Origin: Euptelea pleiosperma
Taxonomy: Eukaryota; Streptophyta; Magnoliopsida; Ranunculales; Eupteleaceae
Length of the DNA: 64,000 nucleotides
Direction: 5' to 3'
Assembly (NCBI GenBank): GCA_035048495.1
Contig: CM068547.1
Span: 20,529,913-20,593,912, forward strand
Under the pieces are notes generated by a model. That model made no database searches and was not told where the DNA came from. It saw nothing but the letters and a program-made list of their open reading frames with translations. Positions 31,469-45,625 of the stretch are shown piece by piece. The position numbers and the translations under genes were made by a program. Every line of letters begins with the position of its first letter. Position 1 is the first letter of the stretch.

Positions 31469-33455
31469 TAAAATAACACCAGTCCGTTCTCTTTAATCCA
31501 ATATATCTAGAATGGGGGGTTGATTGGGTATTTAAAATTAATTATACCTACATAATTTTATTAGTCAATGGTAGGGGAATAAAATCGCATCCCTTAGTTG
31601 TTTGATAAAAGATTATCACAACCGACTCAAATCGAATACACCTTCGAGGTATATTTTCTTTTTGTCATTTGATCTAATCAAGATAGATAGCGGAATACAA
31701 ACAAACAATCACATAAGATAAGAGATTTTTACGTGGAAACCTTAGCCAAAGAAAAACCACGAGACTACATCCAGACGGAAAGTATCACTAACTAAAAAGT
31801 TAAATGAAACAAAGGTTACCTACATAGCACCGTTGCAAATACAGCTTCAAACCTTAGTCGAAGCCTACTACCAATGCGTCCACGTCCTCTAAATCAATAC
31901 TACGAATCCACGCGTGCCCTTTCAGCCAAGAAGCCTTATCCGCTTGTTCAGTTTGGTACACCCCAAACCTACCGTCGATTGGCTCCTCCGATCTTAATTT
32001 TCAACACTCCCGCATTTGCAGAAGGTGAATGATTCAGTACACCCTGAACCCTAGGTTGCTCGAAATGTGTTGAGTCACACTGGTACACTCAGGCCACAAG
32101 GTCAAATATATGAGTGGAAGACCTAAGTTGAGGGATGGATCAAGCACTTGGCTTTGATCAAGAAGAGGAACAAGCTCACAAGATGTGAATGAGAAACAAA
32201 CTTATTGCTCTTCGAATGGACACTCTAATAAATAAACATTTTCTTCTCTCTCTTTAAAGATTGAGTCACTCTGTGTCTCTGTGTGTGTTTAGAGAAAGTA
32301 TAGAAGGGTTGTATTTATAGAATTCGTGACTCTGAGTCGTGTAGAACGTGGGATACTAGAACCAAGAAATTCGGATCTGATAAAAACTGAGTTTGTGCAA
32401 AGTCCAATAAATTGTACTCTGGGTCCAATCGATTGGGCCATGTCCAATCGATTGGGTATAAGTGTCCAATCGATTGACCTCAATAAGTTTCATGTTCTGT
32501 TGATATTCGCTTCAAAGTGTGTATTTTCCACTGTTATCTTCTAAGCGTTTTCACACTCTCCTACGTTAAAATACTCTATTTATCTACTTTTCTACGTAAG
32601 AGTCTCTTTTATTGCGTAGAACACACTTTTCTGGATGAAATGGTATATTTGCATGCATTAAACACATTTTCGGAAGTCTAGACATTGAGTCATTCTGATA
32701 AAGTCTCATTACGAGCTTCTTCTGTCGCAGGAAACCCCGATGGGACAATTCTCGAGACTTGCAAGCCCACATCGATCCGAAAAGCCCATTATCAAAGCTT
32801 AAAGAGCCAACATGCTATGACTAGAAGATATGGGCCAAATATGGGCTGAATAAGAGGACCAAAAAAACTGGCCCAAAGAACGAAGAGAGCAGGAGAGCCA
32901 ATGACCAAGAGACGGACCAAAGCGTTTAAAGCCACATGAGTCAGCAAGGAATGATAGTCTACTCTACTGGAGAAGCGTGAGGATGGTCACAGTGAAGACC
33001 AGGGTTCCAGACTCTCTGCCAATACTTTTATCTCCATTTTCTAATATTTTCTCTCTCATCTCTCCTTATTCTCTCTCTCTCTTCATCTCTCGGTCCTCAA
33101 ATCTACTGACCTAACCCCAGAACTCCTGCCCATTGGCTCTGTCTCATCTCCTTAGATTTCTGACCGTTGGATCTTCAATCGGACCGTTGGATCTCTCTAG
33201 ATCCGTCAATCTACCAATCTGGGTCCCAATCAAGTCACCATCCATCCGATCGCCATCAGATTGTCTGTCACATCATCTTGTGAGACGATGGACATCATCA
33301 AATCCATGTGAGCCAATAGCCGGGCCCATCATCATCGACCCGCTGTCCGACCAGTTAGTGGACCCCGTGAATTTCAAAATAATTTTAATTAAATTTTAAA
33401 AAATGGGGGGTCCACTAAATGGGGAAATTCCCCAAAGAAAAGTAGGGTTTTACTT

Positions 33456-33508
<53 letters not shown>

Positions 33509-35603
33509 TTCAAAAATTCCCTAATTTCCATTAATGGAAACTAAGGAGCTTTAAAAGGGGAAGGAGAAGGGTTCTTTGGAACCCTAATCCCCCTCTAATC
33601 CCTTCAATCCTTCCCCAAAAACCCTTCCCCACGTTTCCCTTCTTTTTCGGCCCATCTTTTTCTTCTTTTTCCTTCTTCTTCTTCGTCATCTTCTTCACGT
33701 TATCACCGGAGTTGCAGCCTGCAACTCCGGCCAGCACCACGATCCACTCCTCCAACGCTGCTGCCAACATCTCCGCCTCTCTTCACCGTCCCTGCTGCTG
33801 CGTGAAGTAAGGCCGCCATCTTCGACCGGCGTTCCATCTCACAACAACCCACCTACTGCAAACGCCGGTCGTCTCCTCCGCCTGCATCATCATCCTTGTC
33901 TCCACCTACTATACTGTTCACAAACCAGCATCCAGCTCCCTATTTCCTAACCTAAACCCTTGCAACTCAGTTGCAGGCCGTTTGCCTTCCACCTCTACTC
34001 CATTACCTCACCATCAGCATCCATTCAACGCACCTACTAGCCGCTGCACACCACCGCCCCCTTCATTCTCTCTCTCTCTCTCTCTTTTCCCCAAGCCGTC
34101 TCTCATCAACAAAGAAAAAAAAAAAAGAAGAGAAGGAGAAGAAGAATGAGAGGAGAGGGATCGCCCCTCACTGCTTGCCGTCTCCCTCTTGTTCTCATCA
34201 CGTTGCCGGTTTGCACCGCCTAATCCTCCACTGTTCCCACCTGCAACGGTCTCCCTTCAAGCTTCAAAGCTTGCTGCCAAGAGCAGCAAGCAGCAACCGA
34301 ACTAGCCGGTGCCCCCACCTCAACCTGCTGCATCTCATCATACGCCTACTCCTCCACGTGCACGAACCAGCAAGCCACCGAACTGCAACTCCCTTGTTTG
34401 GTTGATCCAATCATCACGATCTTCAAGCACAGGGAAGTGCCCTCAAGCGCTGCTATTCCTCTCCATTATCCGGTACCCATGCTGGTTCTTCTTTCTTTGG
34501 GTGGCAAATACCACGCACCAACCTGTATCACATCACATGGGTGCACCCCTTTGCTAAGTAGTATGCTGGTCTAATCTCTATCTCTAGGTCAACTCTCATC
34601 TCTCTAGCCTTCTCTAGATATCATTCTCTTTAAGTTGCTTTTTAGTTTAGATTAGTTTACTTTATTTTATTTTTGTTTTGAAGCATTGTAAGAACTATGG
34701 ATTTTTTTTATGATGAATTACTTTCATTGGTTGTGGTTTGATTTCCTTCATTAGTATTTTGTTGGCATATTATGATAATTTCTCTCTCTAAAATCAAGAA
34801 ATCTTGTTTTTAATCCAAATACATCATTTTCATCCCTCCATGAATTTTTAGCAAAAATTCCATCATTTTATGTTCAAATTTGCACTAACCCGACTAATCC
34901 CGAGTGCGGATCGACATCCGATACGAAGCCTTGTACAACTCTTACTTTTGCAGGATTAAAATTGGATCAATTTACAAATCTTGTTGGAATTAGGGTTTCC
35001 GTAACCAACGACGCGGAAAAACCCTACTATCATCTGTAGGCTCCAATCGATTACACAGAGGTCTCCAATCAATTGAACTCAAATAAGTTTCTGTCCCGAA
35101 GGCTCCAATCGATTTCACAGAGTCTCCAATTAATTAGACTCAAATAAGTTTCTATCCCAAAGGCTCCAATCGATTTCACAGAATCGTCAATCGATTGGAC
35201 TAATATATTGTTCTGCCTCGTAGCTTCCAATCGATTACAGAGTCCTCCAATCGATCGAACTCTCCCATTAGTCAAAATCCTTGACTCAGACTCAGGTCTG
35301 TCCAATGAGTAGGTATGACCATTATATTTTATTCATTTGAAATATATTCCTATGGCCACTAAGTCACTTACCTTCCTAATCAAGCATACATGATCTTTAA
35401 CCAACAGATGGGCAGTTACTCAGATGACTCCTGTCATCAACCGTCTGATTCTTGCTGTCTCTATCTTCTAGTCTTTATGTAGTCGACGAAGTATGAGTAC
35501 CACGACATCTCCACACTACATTGGTGCTCATAGGAACGGTAGCAAGAATATTTTTATATCAAACAGAATCTTTACCAAATTGAATATGAAAATATTCCTT
35601 ACA
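31469..35603 (-). repeat. D2 3' LTR (with solo LTR B1 inside)
   Basis: It runs from the minus-strand terminus TTTTA (CA changed to TA) at 31469 to TGTAAGGAATA at 35603. It contains a TATA box (32312-32320, minus) and palindromic CAATCGATTGG copies on both sides of B1 (32400-32480 and 35036-35260). Confidence 0.9.
32501..35032 (+). mobile_element. Solo LTR B1
   Basis: 2532 bp, TGATATTCGC to CTACTATCA, TSD TCTGT at 32496-32500 and 35033-35037. It contains the tRNA-like block (32959-33013), (TA)n at 33461-33502, TTTAAAAG at about 33549, one CCGGAGTTGCA hairpin (33706-33730) and the conserved U5 block (about 34900). No internal domain, so it is a recombined solo LTR. Confidence 0.95.
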
Positions 35604-35617
35604 ATCTCCCTATTTGG
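35604..35617 (-). other. Polypurine tract of D2
   Basis: The minus strand reads CCAAATAGGGAGAT next to the 3' LTR. D1 has CCAAAGGGGGAGAT, so the G-run of D2 is mutated. Confidence 0.8.
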
Positions 35618-36190
35618 CAATTCCGTGACAAAAAAAACATTTAATCATATAGAAGGTAAAAATAAATAAAAAATACAATCCCACCCTCTTACATGATTCA
35701 TTCACCATCTCACAATCTCTCGGAGATAATCGAACAGATAATGGAATAGCTTTTGGTCTGTTCCCAGCACAATCTACCAACAACACATACCATGTAATAT
35801 CATCAGCAATCAATAAATCATTATAATGTAGTGAGTTAATTATGCACATCACCAGTAGAGAAATTGGAAAAAATAATGCAAAATTTTTCTTCTCCTATCT
35901 CATGCATCTACTTATTTTTCCCTCTATGATTTTCTCTTCCCCTTTTTGTCACAGATTGACAAAGGTACAGAAATATAAGCAAATAATAAGCATGCAATGA
36001 ATGTCATCATGAAGAACAAGTGCATATATACATATTTAACCATAACTTAAACTAGTTTATACCCTGTAACAGATAAGCAAATAAATACAACCAGAGTATA
36101 ACCATAAAAATCTGAGTTTATCGGTGTACAATAATATCTCAAAAAGAAAAACAACACCAGATAACTCTCAAGAAATATCTCTCTAGGAGA
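35618..36190 (-). mobile_element. D2 untranslated region between ORF2 and PPT
   Basis: Collinear with 51328-51907 of D1. AT-rich, no coding capacity seen. Confidence 0.8.
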
Positions 36191-37476
36191 CTAGGCCGAT
36201 GGGCCAGTACCATCCTGCTGATCCAGACCATGAAATGGTGGATGCTGTCCAAAGTCCATCAAAGTGAACTAGTACTTCATATATCGCTGCATATCTGAAA
36301 GGGAGCCCATCATCCTCTCCTAACCCTCCTCTAAACGGCGAAAGCCCTGAGCCGTCCCCTCCTCATGAGATGTGAGACGCTGGTCGAATCCCATCATCTG
36401 ATGATGAAGAGACTCAAAAGAGTAAGGTCCAGGCATCTCTGGAGGCTAGACAAAAGATGGATGTGGCTCTGGAGGATGCATCTCAGCATCTGTCTGCTGG
36501 GCGCCTGACTCAGAATCATCTCCCAAGTCCTCATCAAAAAGATCATCGAAGTGCGGAAGAACCTCTATCACTCTCCGAACTTGAGACATGCTCTTCCTGA
36601 TAGTGGAAGGTCCAATGGGCCCCATGGGATAGCAAACTTCCTCGGAAGATAAGATCGATACATCCAGGTGTAGAAGTATAGAGCTCACCATCAGAGGAAT
36701 GGAAGACACGGATGGTTAGCCAAACTGGCTACCCGCTCTAACCATGGCTCTAAACATGAACCTCAGAAGATCAATAACAAACCCAGTACCCAGATGATAT
36801 AAGAGCTAGAGACGATCAATGTTCACCCGTGCCCCGTGCCTAGGGGGATCAATGTTGTACCCACAAATGAGGTGCAACAACCGATACTCAAGGAGAAGAG
36901 AAGTAAGTGGAATAAAAGTACTCCAATCAAATAGCTACCCAATGAGAGTCTTAGTCAAAGTGGCTCTATCAGTCGTCAGTTCACAAGGCCTGGAAAGGTA
37001 TTCATGTGAAGTGGAGGAACGAGGTATGTCCAACAAGGTAGAAATCAGATCAAGTGTAATAGTCAGGTGAGCCCTAGAGACATAAGTCTAAAAGGATATC
37101 TCACTCTGGTCATTACACTGAATGGAATGCATGTTGCCATAAAATAGCTTAATCAAGACAGAGTAATATGGGATGTTCAACCGAGTAACAGGAATCCACT
37201 CATGAGATAAGAAAAAAGAATGAACCGCGAAACCCATAATAGTGCCAAATTCAACTACTCTCTCAGTAGCAAATTTGCGACCAGTGAAATGCTCAAAACG
37301 ATCCTTAGCTGAATCGGAAATAAATGGGGAAATGGTAGCACTCACCGAAAGAATCTCGGTATATCCAGAATGACCCCGGGAACGAGCTCTCCTAGAGCCC
37401 CTAGAGGATTCGCCCCGTTCGGATTGGCATGAACCACTAAGTCGACCACCTCGTTTTGCGCGAGATTGGGTCCGTG
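36191..37476 (-). pseudogene. D2 ORF2, C-terminal part
   Basis: The minus strand is collinear with ORF2 of D1 (about 50080-51327). Recognisable pieces include a stretch of the MGPIGPSTIRKSMSQVRRV type (near 36600) and the C-terminal FRRLEEG...DMQRYM segment (near 36280-36350). The reading frame is broken, for example by a stop at 36446-36448 where D1 has a codon. The N-terminal part lies beyond the inserted B2 and C2, at 54080-54180. The protein family is discussed under D1. Confidence 0.75.
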
Positions 37477-37481
37477 GTGCA

Positions 37482-39445
37482 TGATATTCGCTTAAAAGTG
37501 CGTATTTTCCACTATTATCTTCTAAGCGTTTTCACACTCTCCTATGTTAAAATGCTCTATTTATCTACTTTTCTATGTAAGAGTCTCTTTTGTTGCGTAG
37601 AACACACTTTTCTGGACGAAATGGTATATTTGCATGCATTAAACACATTTTCGGAAGTCTAAACATGAAGTCATTCTGATAGAGTCTCATCACGCGCTTC
37701 TTCTGTCGTAGGAACCCCGATGGGACAATTCTCGAGACTTGCAAGCCCACATCGATCAGGAAAGCCCATTATCAAAGCTTAAAGAGCCCACATGCTATGA
37801 CTAAAAGATATGGACCAAATATGAGCTGAATAAGAGGACCAAAAAGTCGGCCCAAAGAACGAAGAGAGCAGGAGAGCCAATGACCAAGAGATGGACCAAA
37901 GCATTTAAAGCCACATGAGTCAGCAAAGAATGATAGTCTACTCTACTGGAGAAGCGTGAGGATGGTCACAGTGAAGACCAGAGTTCCAGACCCTCTGCCA
38001 ATACTTTTATCTCCATTTTCTGATATTTTCTCTCTCACCTCTCCTTATTCTCTCTATCTTCATCTCTCGGTCCTCGAATCTACTGACCTAACCCCAGAAC
38101 TCCTGCCCATTAGCTCTGTCTCATCTCCCTTAGCTTTCTGACCGTTGGATTTTCAATCGGACCGTTAGATCTTCCACCGGACCGTTGGATCTCTCTAGAT
38201 CCATCGATCTACCAATCTGGGTCCCAATCAAGTCACCATCTATCCGATCGCCATCAGATTGTCTGTCACATCATCTTGTGAGACGATGGACATCATCAAT
38301 CCATGTGGGCCAGTAGCCGGGCCCATCATCATCGACCCGCTGTCCGACCATTTAGTGGACCCCGTGAATCTCAAAATAATTTCAATTAAATTTTAAAAAA
38401 TGGGGGGTCCACTAAATGGGGAAATTCCCCAAAGAAAAGTAAGGTTTTACTTAAAAAAAAAAAAATTATTTTTCTTATTTTTTTATTTTTGAAAAATACC
38501 CTATTTCCTTTAGGGAGCTTTAAAAGGGGAAGGAGAAGGGTTCGTTTGAACCCTAATCCCCCTCCTATCTCTTTCTCTCCTTTCCCAAAACCTTCTCCCT
38601 ATCCTTTCCCCGATTTTCTTCTCCTCTTCCCGCTCCTTTATTCGTCGTCTTCTTCCCCCATTCTTCGCCGGAGTTGCAGGTTTGCAACTCCGGCCGTTTG
38701 TCTCCCCCTTCTTCTCTTCTTGTTCTTCTTCTCCTCCTCCAGCCGCTACCCAACCCCCCGCTCACCACACCAAGAACCGTCCTCTCCTTCTTTTTCTTCT
38801 TCTTCTTCTCCATATCTTCGCCGAAGTTGCCTGCAACTCCGACCGTCTCCGCCTTCTTCTTCTTCCTTTCTTCTTCTCTTTTTCCTTCTCTCTTTGTTGC
38901 TGCACGACCGCTAGCCTCCCGCTACACCTCCACTTGCGCCTGCAACCAGCAGGCGAGTTCTCAAACTCCACCACCACCTCTACCATTAACAGCTCTGCCA
39001 CCACCGCCAATCATCTCCGCCTTGCCCACAGCACTACGCCTGAACTTGCTCTGCCTGTTGCCGCACGCTCTTCTCCTTCACTCCAACTCCAAGCACTTCA
39101 CCAATCATCAGCAACGTCTTCAACCTGCTGTTGTGCCTCATGCATCCACCTACTGGTGCGCACCATCCTCCATCGTTGCCGCTCATCACAGCCACCACCA
39201 TGATCTTCTCAAGTTGCTGAACCACGTGTAGCACCCCTGTAACCCCCAGGATTCACCACCATCTTCGTTGACCGCATCTGCTAGTGCTGCTCGCTAGTTG
39301 CCATCAACGACCTCCTCCAGCGGTAAGTGCTACTTCTTCTTTGTCTTCTTCTCCTTCATCCCTTATCAGAGTTGCAGGTCTGCAACTCCGGCAACTCTGT
39401 TCTCCTCCACATTCTCTATCTCTACCCCCTTCTCCCTTCTCTCTA

Positions 39446-39477
<32 letters not shown>

Positions 39478-40100
39478 GAAACGAAGAGAGGAAAAGTAGA
39501 AGGAATGGAAGGGGCAGCACTTTGCATCACCGCCTCCCTCTTCCACACGGTAGTGTGCCTCCACAACGCACCAAGGCCAGCAACTCCCCTCCTCGAGTGT
39601 GACTCGAGCCACTGTAAATGTCTCTCTCTTCTATGCCATTCTAGCATTTTCTCTCTCTAAGATCTTTCTTTCTCTCTCTAGCGTAGTTTCTCTTTTATAT
39701 TGCTTTTTAGATAATTTTTCTTATGGTTGTTCAACTTTTGTAGACATTTTAAATATATAAATGAATTTTATTGAATTTTAGTTTTATTATCATGTTGTGG
39801 TTCTCTCTCAATCTTCTTTGAATGTTTGTTGATCTACTTCGTAGTTTGATAAATTCTCTCTCCGAAAATCACTGAAAATGTTTTAAATCAATCCACAATT
39901 CTCACCCCTCCCTCAATTTTTAGGAAAAATTCGTCATTTTATGTTCTTGAATTGCGGAAACTAACCCCGAGTGCGGATCGACATCCGACACGAGCCACTG
40001 TGCAAAATTGCTCATTTTACAGGTTAAATGTCTCGGATAAATTAAAACTGTGTTGACTCTAAGGTTTCCATAACCAACGACGCGGAAAACCCTACTTTTA
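37482..40100 (+). mobile_element. Solo LTR B2
   Basis: 2619 bp, TGATATTCGC to CTACTTTTA (terminal CA changed to TA), TSD GTGCA at 37477-37481 and 40101-40105. It has a tRNA-like block (about 37939-37993), hairpins at 38667-38694 and 39367-39391, a short TA repeat (39457-39476) and the U5 block (about 39968). Confidence 0.95.
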
Positions 40101-40105
40101 GTGCA

Positions 40106-40115
40106 AGAGGTTCAT
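40106..40115 (-). pseudogene. 10-bp D2 ORF2 remnant between B2 and C2
   Basis: Only AGAGG plus the C2 TSD TTCAT separate B2 from C2. Joining 37481 with 40106 and 54080 restores collinearity with ORF2 of D1 around 50040-50090, which confirms the nesting. Confidence 0.8.
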
Positions 40116-41032
40116 TGTCACGCCCCGAATCCGGATACCCAGATACGACCCAAAAATTCATGGATCGACCTATACTCGAACCTAGAGGTGATCCATGAAT
40201 GTCCCCTAGTGGTCCAATTAGATTACTAAGGTTCATTCGAAAACCCACTAAATAAACAAAAAAAAGTCTAGATGTAAAAAAAAAAATAATTAAAATAATT
40301 CATAATTCAAATAATTCAATCAATCAACTAAATGTGGAGAGGTGGAGGTAAGAACATGCTCTCAATCAAAGGACTACATGCCCCTAAAAATAAATAAGTA
40401 ATGTTTTAAAACAATCAAAATACAGCTTCTAAAGTATGGGATCGACTCCCAAATCCTCGTCGATCACCTCGAGTACACCAGAGTCTTCCGTCTCAAAATC
40501 ATCCCACGTACCCAGCTCCTCAAAATCTGAAAATGGTATCGGATGATCACGGTATGACAACAAGATGGTACTAGGGTTACATGGCATAAGCACACATGTA
40601 TTTAACATTTAAATAAGAATATAAAATAGACACATGATCATCAAGAATAATAATATGAGAACGAACTAGGGTTAAACAACATGAATAATATGTAAATGAT
40701 CACCAAAGATCACGATCAACATCGATGAATAATATAAGTGAAAATCGCAAGAGAATCCAACACTCCATGGCCAAACCCTATGAGGGATCCAAGACACAAG
40801 GTTAAACCCTAAAGATGGATCCAAGACATTTGGCCGAACCCTATGAGAGATCCAAGACAAATGAGTGGGATCCCCATGCATACAAGTATAGATCAAACCA
40901 TCTAGGGTTTAATCAAACAACAAGGGCTTAACCCTTTAATAGTCAATAAGTCATGATCGAATCACTAAGGGTTCCCAAGGCCATTAATCGTCTAAAATCC
41001 AAGAAATAAATTTTTTGCAAAACATATATTTT

Positions 41033-43083
41033 TGTAATACCCTGAACTTTCGTTCTCTAGGGTATTATAATAAATTTACCTAATAATAAAAACCTAAAAC
41101 TTTTTTAGACTTCTATTATTATTTTTATAGTTTAATATCATTGTTGAGTATGTATGTTTAATTTGGTTTCATTCGGACAACTTTGAAAACCTTCCATTTT
41201 TTAAACTCGTTCTTTAGGGTTAAATTCTTGCTAAAAATAATGAATCTAACTTGCATGAGACTTTTTCTTTCCCCAGCTAACATTCCAGAACTTTTATAAA
41301 AAAATTATTTTGTGGGCCCGAGACTCCAAAAATATTCATATTTTATCTTTACCAACTTACCTGTAAAATTTGGAATATTTCCTAAGACATGAAAAACTCT
41401 AGTTGAAGATTTTGGGAGATTTTGACAAAAATAATATTTTTGAAATTTTTGAACTTCCTACCATTCGCATATTTTTCAAAATAATATTTAATTATATTTT
41501 ATTTATTTAATAAGAGTGTGAGACCCGCGAATCACTTTTCGGGTCATTCTGAGGTCATCTTGACACTTTTTCGAGGCTTTAAACTTTTTTGTGATTTTTG
41601 TTTATTTAGACTATGTTAAGTGATTTATGTGTGAGACATGTGTCTATATCTTGATGTATCAACTTTTAAATTATATAATATAGTTTAATTAAATCAATGA
41701 ATGATTATTTATGTTATGATTGTTGGGTGGGCCCGTATGGCTAATCTAGAGGTCTTTTGGGCTTAATAATAATCTTAGATGAAGCCTAATTGATATATAT
41801 GGGCCTTGGGCCCATTTCTAACCCATTAGTAATGTAAAATATAAATTTTTAAGAGTTGAAAAAGTCATCCCTTTGATAATTACGAATTTCACTAAAATAG
41901 AAACCCTAATCCTTCCCTAAACATAGAAACCCTAATTCTAAGTTGTTGGACTTTAACAAAAAACCAGAATTTCAGATTTTACACGTTTCACTTCACTTGG
42001 GATTTCGATCTATATTTTTAACCTAAATATTTTTTTAATTATTTTTTATAAATATCTCTATTAATCTAGTTTCTATAACCTTTGAGTTTGTATTTTTCTG
42101 AAATGTATTGATTAAGTTATGATTTTTCTAAGTTGTTGGACTTTAACAAAAAATCCAAAATTCTAAATTTTACACGGTCCACTTCACTTGGGATTTCGAT
42201 CTATATTTTTAACCTAAATATTTTTCTAATTATTTTTTATAGATACCTCTATCAATCTAATTTTTAGAACCTTTGAGTTTGTATTTTTCTGATTTGTATT
42301 GATTAAGTTATGATTTTTCTAAGTTATTGGACTTTACGAAAAAAACTAAAATTCTAGATTTTACAAGGTCCACTTCACTTGAGATTTCGATCTATATTTT
42401 TAACCTAAATATTTTTTTAATTATTTTTTACTATCAATCTAGTTTCTAGAACCTTTAAGTTTGTATTTTTCTGATTTGTATTGATTAAGTTATGATTTTT
42501 CAAATGTGCTAGTTGCATTTGCATCCCGTACTCACTTGCATTCATTCTCATATTCATGTCATCCTTATTATATGATTGAGATGCATACCTTGGTTTAAAA
42601 CTTGTATAGTATGATATCATACCATGCACATTGTTATATTACTAGGCATCGGCTCACGATGCTACACCGATATCATTTTCAAATTTTGAGGAGCTGGGTA
42701 CGTGTGATGATTTTGTGACGGAAGACTCCAGTATACTCGAAGAGATCGACGAGGATTTGGGAGTCGATCCCACATTTTAGAAGACTTTATTTTGATTGTT
42801 CTAAAATATTACTTATTTATTTTCGCGGGCATATAGTCCTTTGATTAAGAGCATGTTCTCATCTTCTTCTCTCCACATTAGTTGATTGATTGAATTATTT
42901 TAATTATTTATTTTCTACATCTACAATTCTTTTTTTACTTAGTGGGTTTTCGAATTAACCTTAGTAGTCTAATTTACCTAATTGGACCACTATGGGACAT
43001 TCATGGATCACATCTGGGTTCGAGTACGGGTCGATCCACGGATTTTCGGATCGTATCTTGGTATCCAGATTCGGGGCGTGATA
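41033..43083 (+). mobile_element. Solo LTR C3
   Basis: 2051 bp, TGTAATACCCTGAAC to GGGGCGTGATA (terminal CA changed to TA), TSD ATTTT at 41028-41032 and 43084-43088. It is shorter than other C LTRs and has only three ~190-bp units (about 41940-42500). It lies in the opposite orientation to its host C2. Confidence 0.9.
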
Positions 43084-45204
43084 ATTTTCTTTAAAAAATC
43101 ATAACTAAATAAATATAAATTAGAAAAATAAAAACTCTTTGAATTTGAATACTATAGTCACTGAGATTTTTATGAAAAATAAATTCAAAAATATTTATTT
43201 TTAAAATCGAAGTCAAAATTATTAAAAAACTAGAATGCATAGAATCTGAAATTCTGGGTTTTGTAAAAAATGTCAGTACCTTAGAAAAATTATAACTAAA
43301 TAAATATATATCTTAAAAATATAAAATTAACGGATCTGGAAAATAGATTCACATAGGTTTATAGAAAAAATAAATAGAAAAATATTTAGTTTCAAAATAT
43401 ATGTGTAAATTCTTAATCAATTAGACGACATAGAATCTAGAATTCTGGGTTTTATAAAAAAGTCAGCACATTGTAAAAATTATAACTAAATAAATAAATA
43501 TCAGAAAAATACAAAATTAACTAATTTGGAAACAAGATTCATAGAAGTATCTATAAAAAATAATTATAAAAATATTTTGATTTAAAATATAGATCAAAAT
43601 CTTTAATGAACTGGACTATATAGAATCTAGAATTCTGTATTTTATAGAAAAGTATAGTATCTTTGAAAAATCATAACTTAATATATAAAAATAAAAAAAA
43701 TACAAAATTAATGAATTTAGAAAATAGATTTATAAAGGTATCTATAAAAATTAATTATAAAAATATTCAAGTTTAAAATATAGATCAAAATCTTTAATGA
43801 ACTGAACTATATAGAATCTGAAATTCTGAGTTTTATATAAAAGTACAATACATTTGAAAAATCATAACTTAATAAATAAAAATTCAAAAAAATACAAACT
43901 CAATGGATTTAAAAAATAGATTCATAGAGGTATCTATGAAAATTAATTATAAAAATATTCAAATTTAAAATATAAATCAAAATCTTTAATTAATTAAACC
44001 GTATAGAATCTGAAATTCTGGATTGTGAAGAAAATAACAGCATCTTAGAAAAATCATAACTAAATAAATATAAATCATAAAAATACAAACTCAACTATTT
44101 TAGAAAATAGATTCATAGAAGGTTTTAGAAAAAATAATTAAAAAAATATTTAAGTCCTAAAAGTACCACAAAAATTATAAAGAAATGACTATCTGTTATG
44201 GGTACCAAATAAGTCATGGCCAAACCGATAATGGTGGCACCAAACAATAATCAACTTAAGAAAAATACACTAAATCATGCTCAAAATAATTTATAATGAA
44301 GATCTAACATTATATAATGAAAGAAAAGCAATAACTTGAAAAAGAATAAGCATAGGATGGATCAAGCACACTTACCTTAAGGTTTCTTGAACTTTAATGG
44401 AAATTAAAAGTTTTTTCAAATTTGAAAGTCGTCGGATCGTCATCTTCTCAGAGTATGTTCTTCTATTTGGAGTTCCCGTCAATTCTCCCTTCTTGCTCGA
44501 GTACGATCGGTGCCCGGATGGAGATTTCTCTATTCTTTAATGGAGTTTGGGTTTGTAAAAGCTTCTAAAGCTTTAAGGTTTTCATAAATAGGTTTAGGAA
44601 AGGATTAGGGTTCCTATTTTAGTCGAATTCGTAATTATCAAAGGGATAACTTTTTCAACCCTCAAAAACTTATATTTTACATTACTAATGGGTTAGAAAT
44701 GGGCCCAAGGCCCATATATATCAACTAGACTTCATTTAAGAATATTATTAAGCCCAAAAGGCATCTACATTGGCCATACGGGCCCACCTAATAATCATAA
44801 CACAAATAATCATTCATTAATTCAAATAGACTATATTATATAATTTAAAGGTTCATACTGTAAGGAATATTTTCATATTCAATTTGGCAAAGATTCCATT
44901 TGACATAAAAATATTCTTGTAACCGTTCCTATGAGCTCTAGTGTAGCGTGAAGATGTCGTGGTACACATACTTCGCCAACTACGTTAAGATTAAAAGACA
45001 GAGACAGCTAGAATCAGACGGTTGACGACAGTAGTCATCTGAGTAACTGCCAATTTGTCAGTTATTGATCGTGTACGCTCGATTAAGAAGGTAAGTGACT
45101 TAATGGCCATAGGAGTTGATTAAAATGAATAAAATATAATGGTCAGACTTAGTCCTTGGGCAGACTCGACTTGAAATCAATTATATTGACTAGTGGAAAA
45201 GTCC

Positions 45205-45545
45205 GATCGATTGAACATGTGTTCTCAATCGATTGGACATAGCCCAATCGATTGGAGACTGCGAGGCAAAAACATATTTGAGTACAATCGATTGGAGACT
45301 CTGTGAAATCGATTGGAGCCTTTGGGACAGAAATCTTTCTGAGTACAATCAATTGGAGACTCTGGGTAATCGATTGGAGCCTTCGGGACAGAAAGTTATT
45401 TATGACAAATCGATTGGAGAACCATATGCAATCGATTGGTGCCTTCGGAATAGAAAACTTATTGAGCCCAATCGATTGGACACTTATCCCCAATCGATCG
45501 GACATGGCCCAATCGATTGGACCAAGTATACAATCGATTGGATCT
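45205..45545. promoter_or_regulatory. Array of palindromic CCAATCGATTGG units in D1 U3
   Basis: About a dozen copies of (C)CAATCGATTGG(A), some with one change, spaced irregularly every 15-40 bp, ending about 80 bp before the TATA box. Every unit is its own reverse complement and has CCAAT on both strands. The same array is in the 3' LTR (52262-52566), in D2 (32400-32480, 35036-35260, 63740-64000) and inside both elements ahead of ORF2. A repeated protein-binding site (enhancer) is the natural reading; CCAAT is the NF-Y core. Confidence 0.7.
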
Positions 45546-45625
45546 TGAACAGAATAGATTTTCTCATATCGAAAATTCTTGGTTTCATTATCACACGTTC
45601 CTCACGACTCAGGGTCTTAGAATTC

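Noticed and set aside
33461..33502. (TA)n in B1 as a MITE or insertion target
   Set aside because: A simple dinucleotide repeat; other B LTRs show variable TA or A runs at the same place without flanking inverted repeats.
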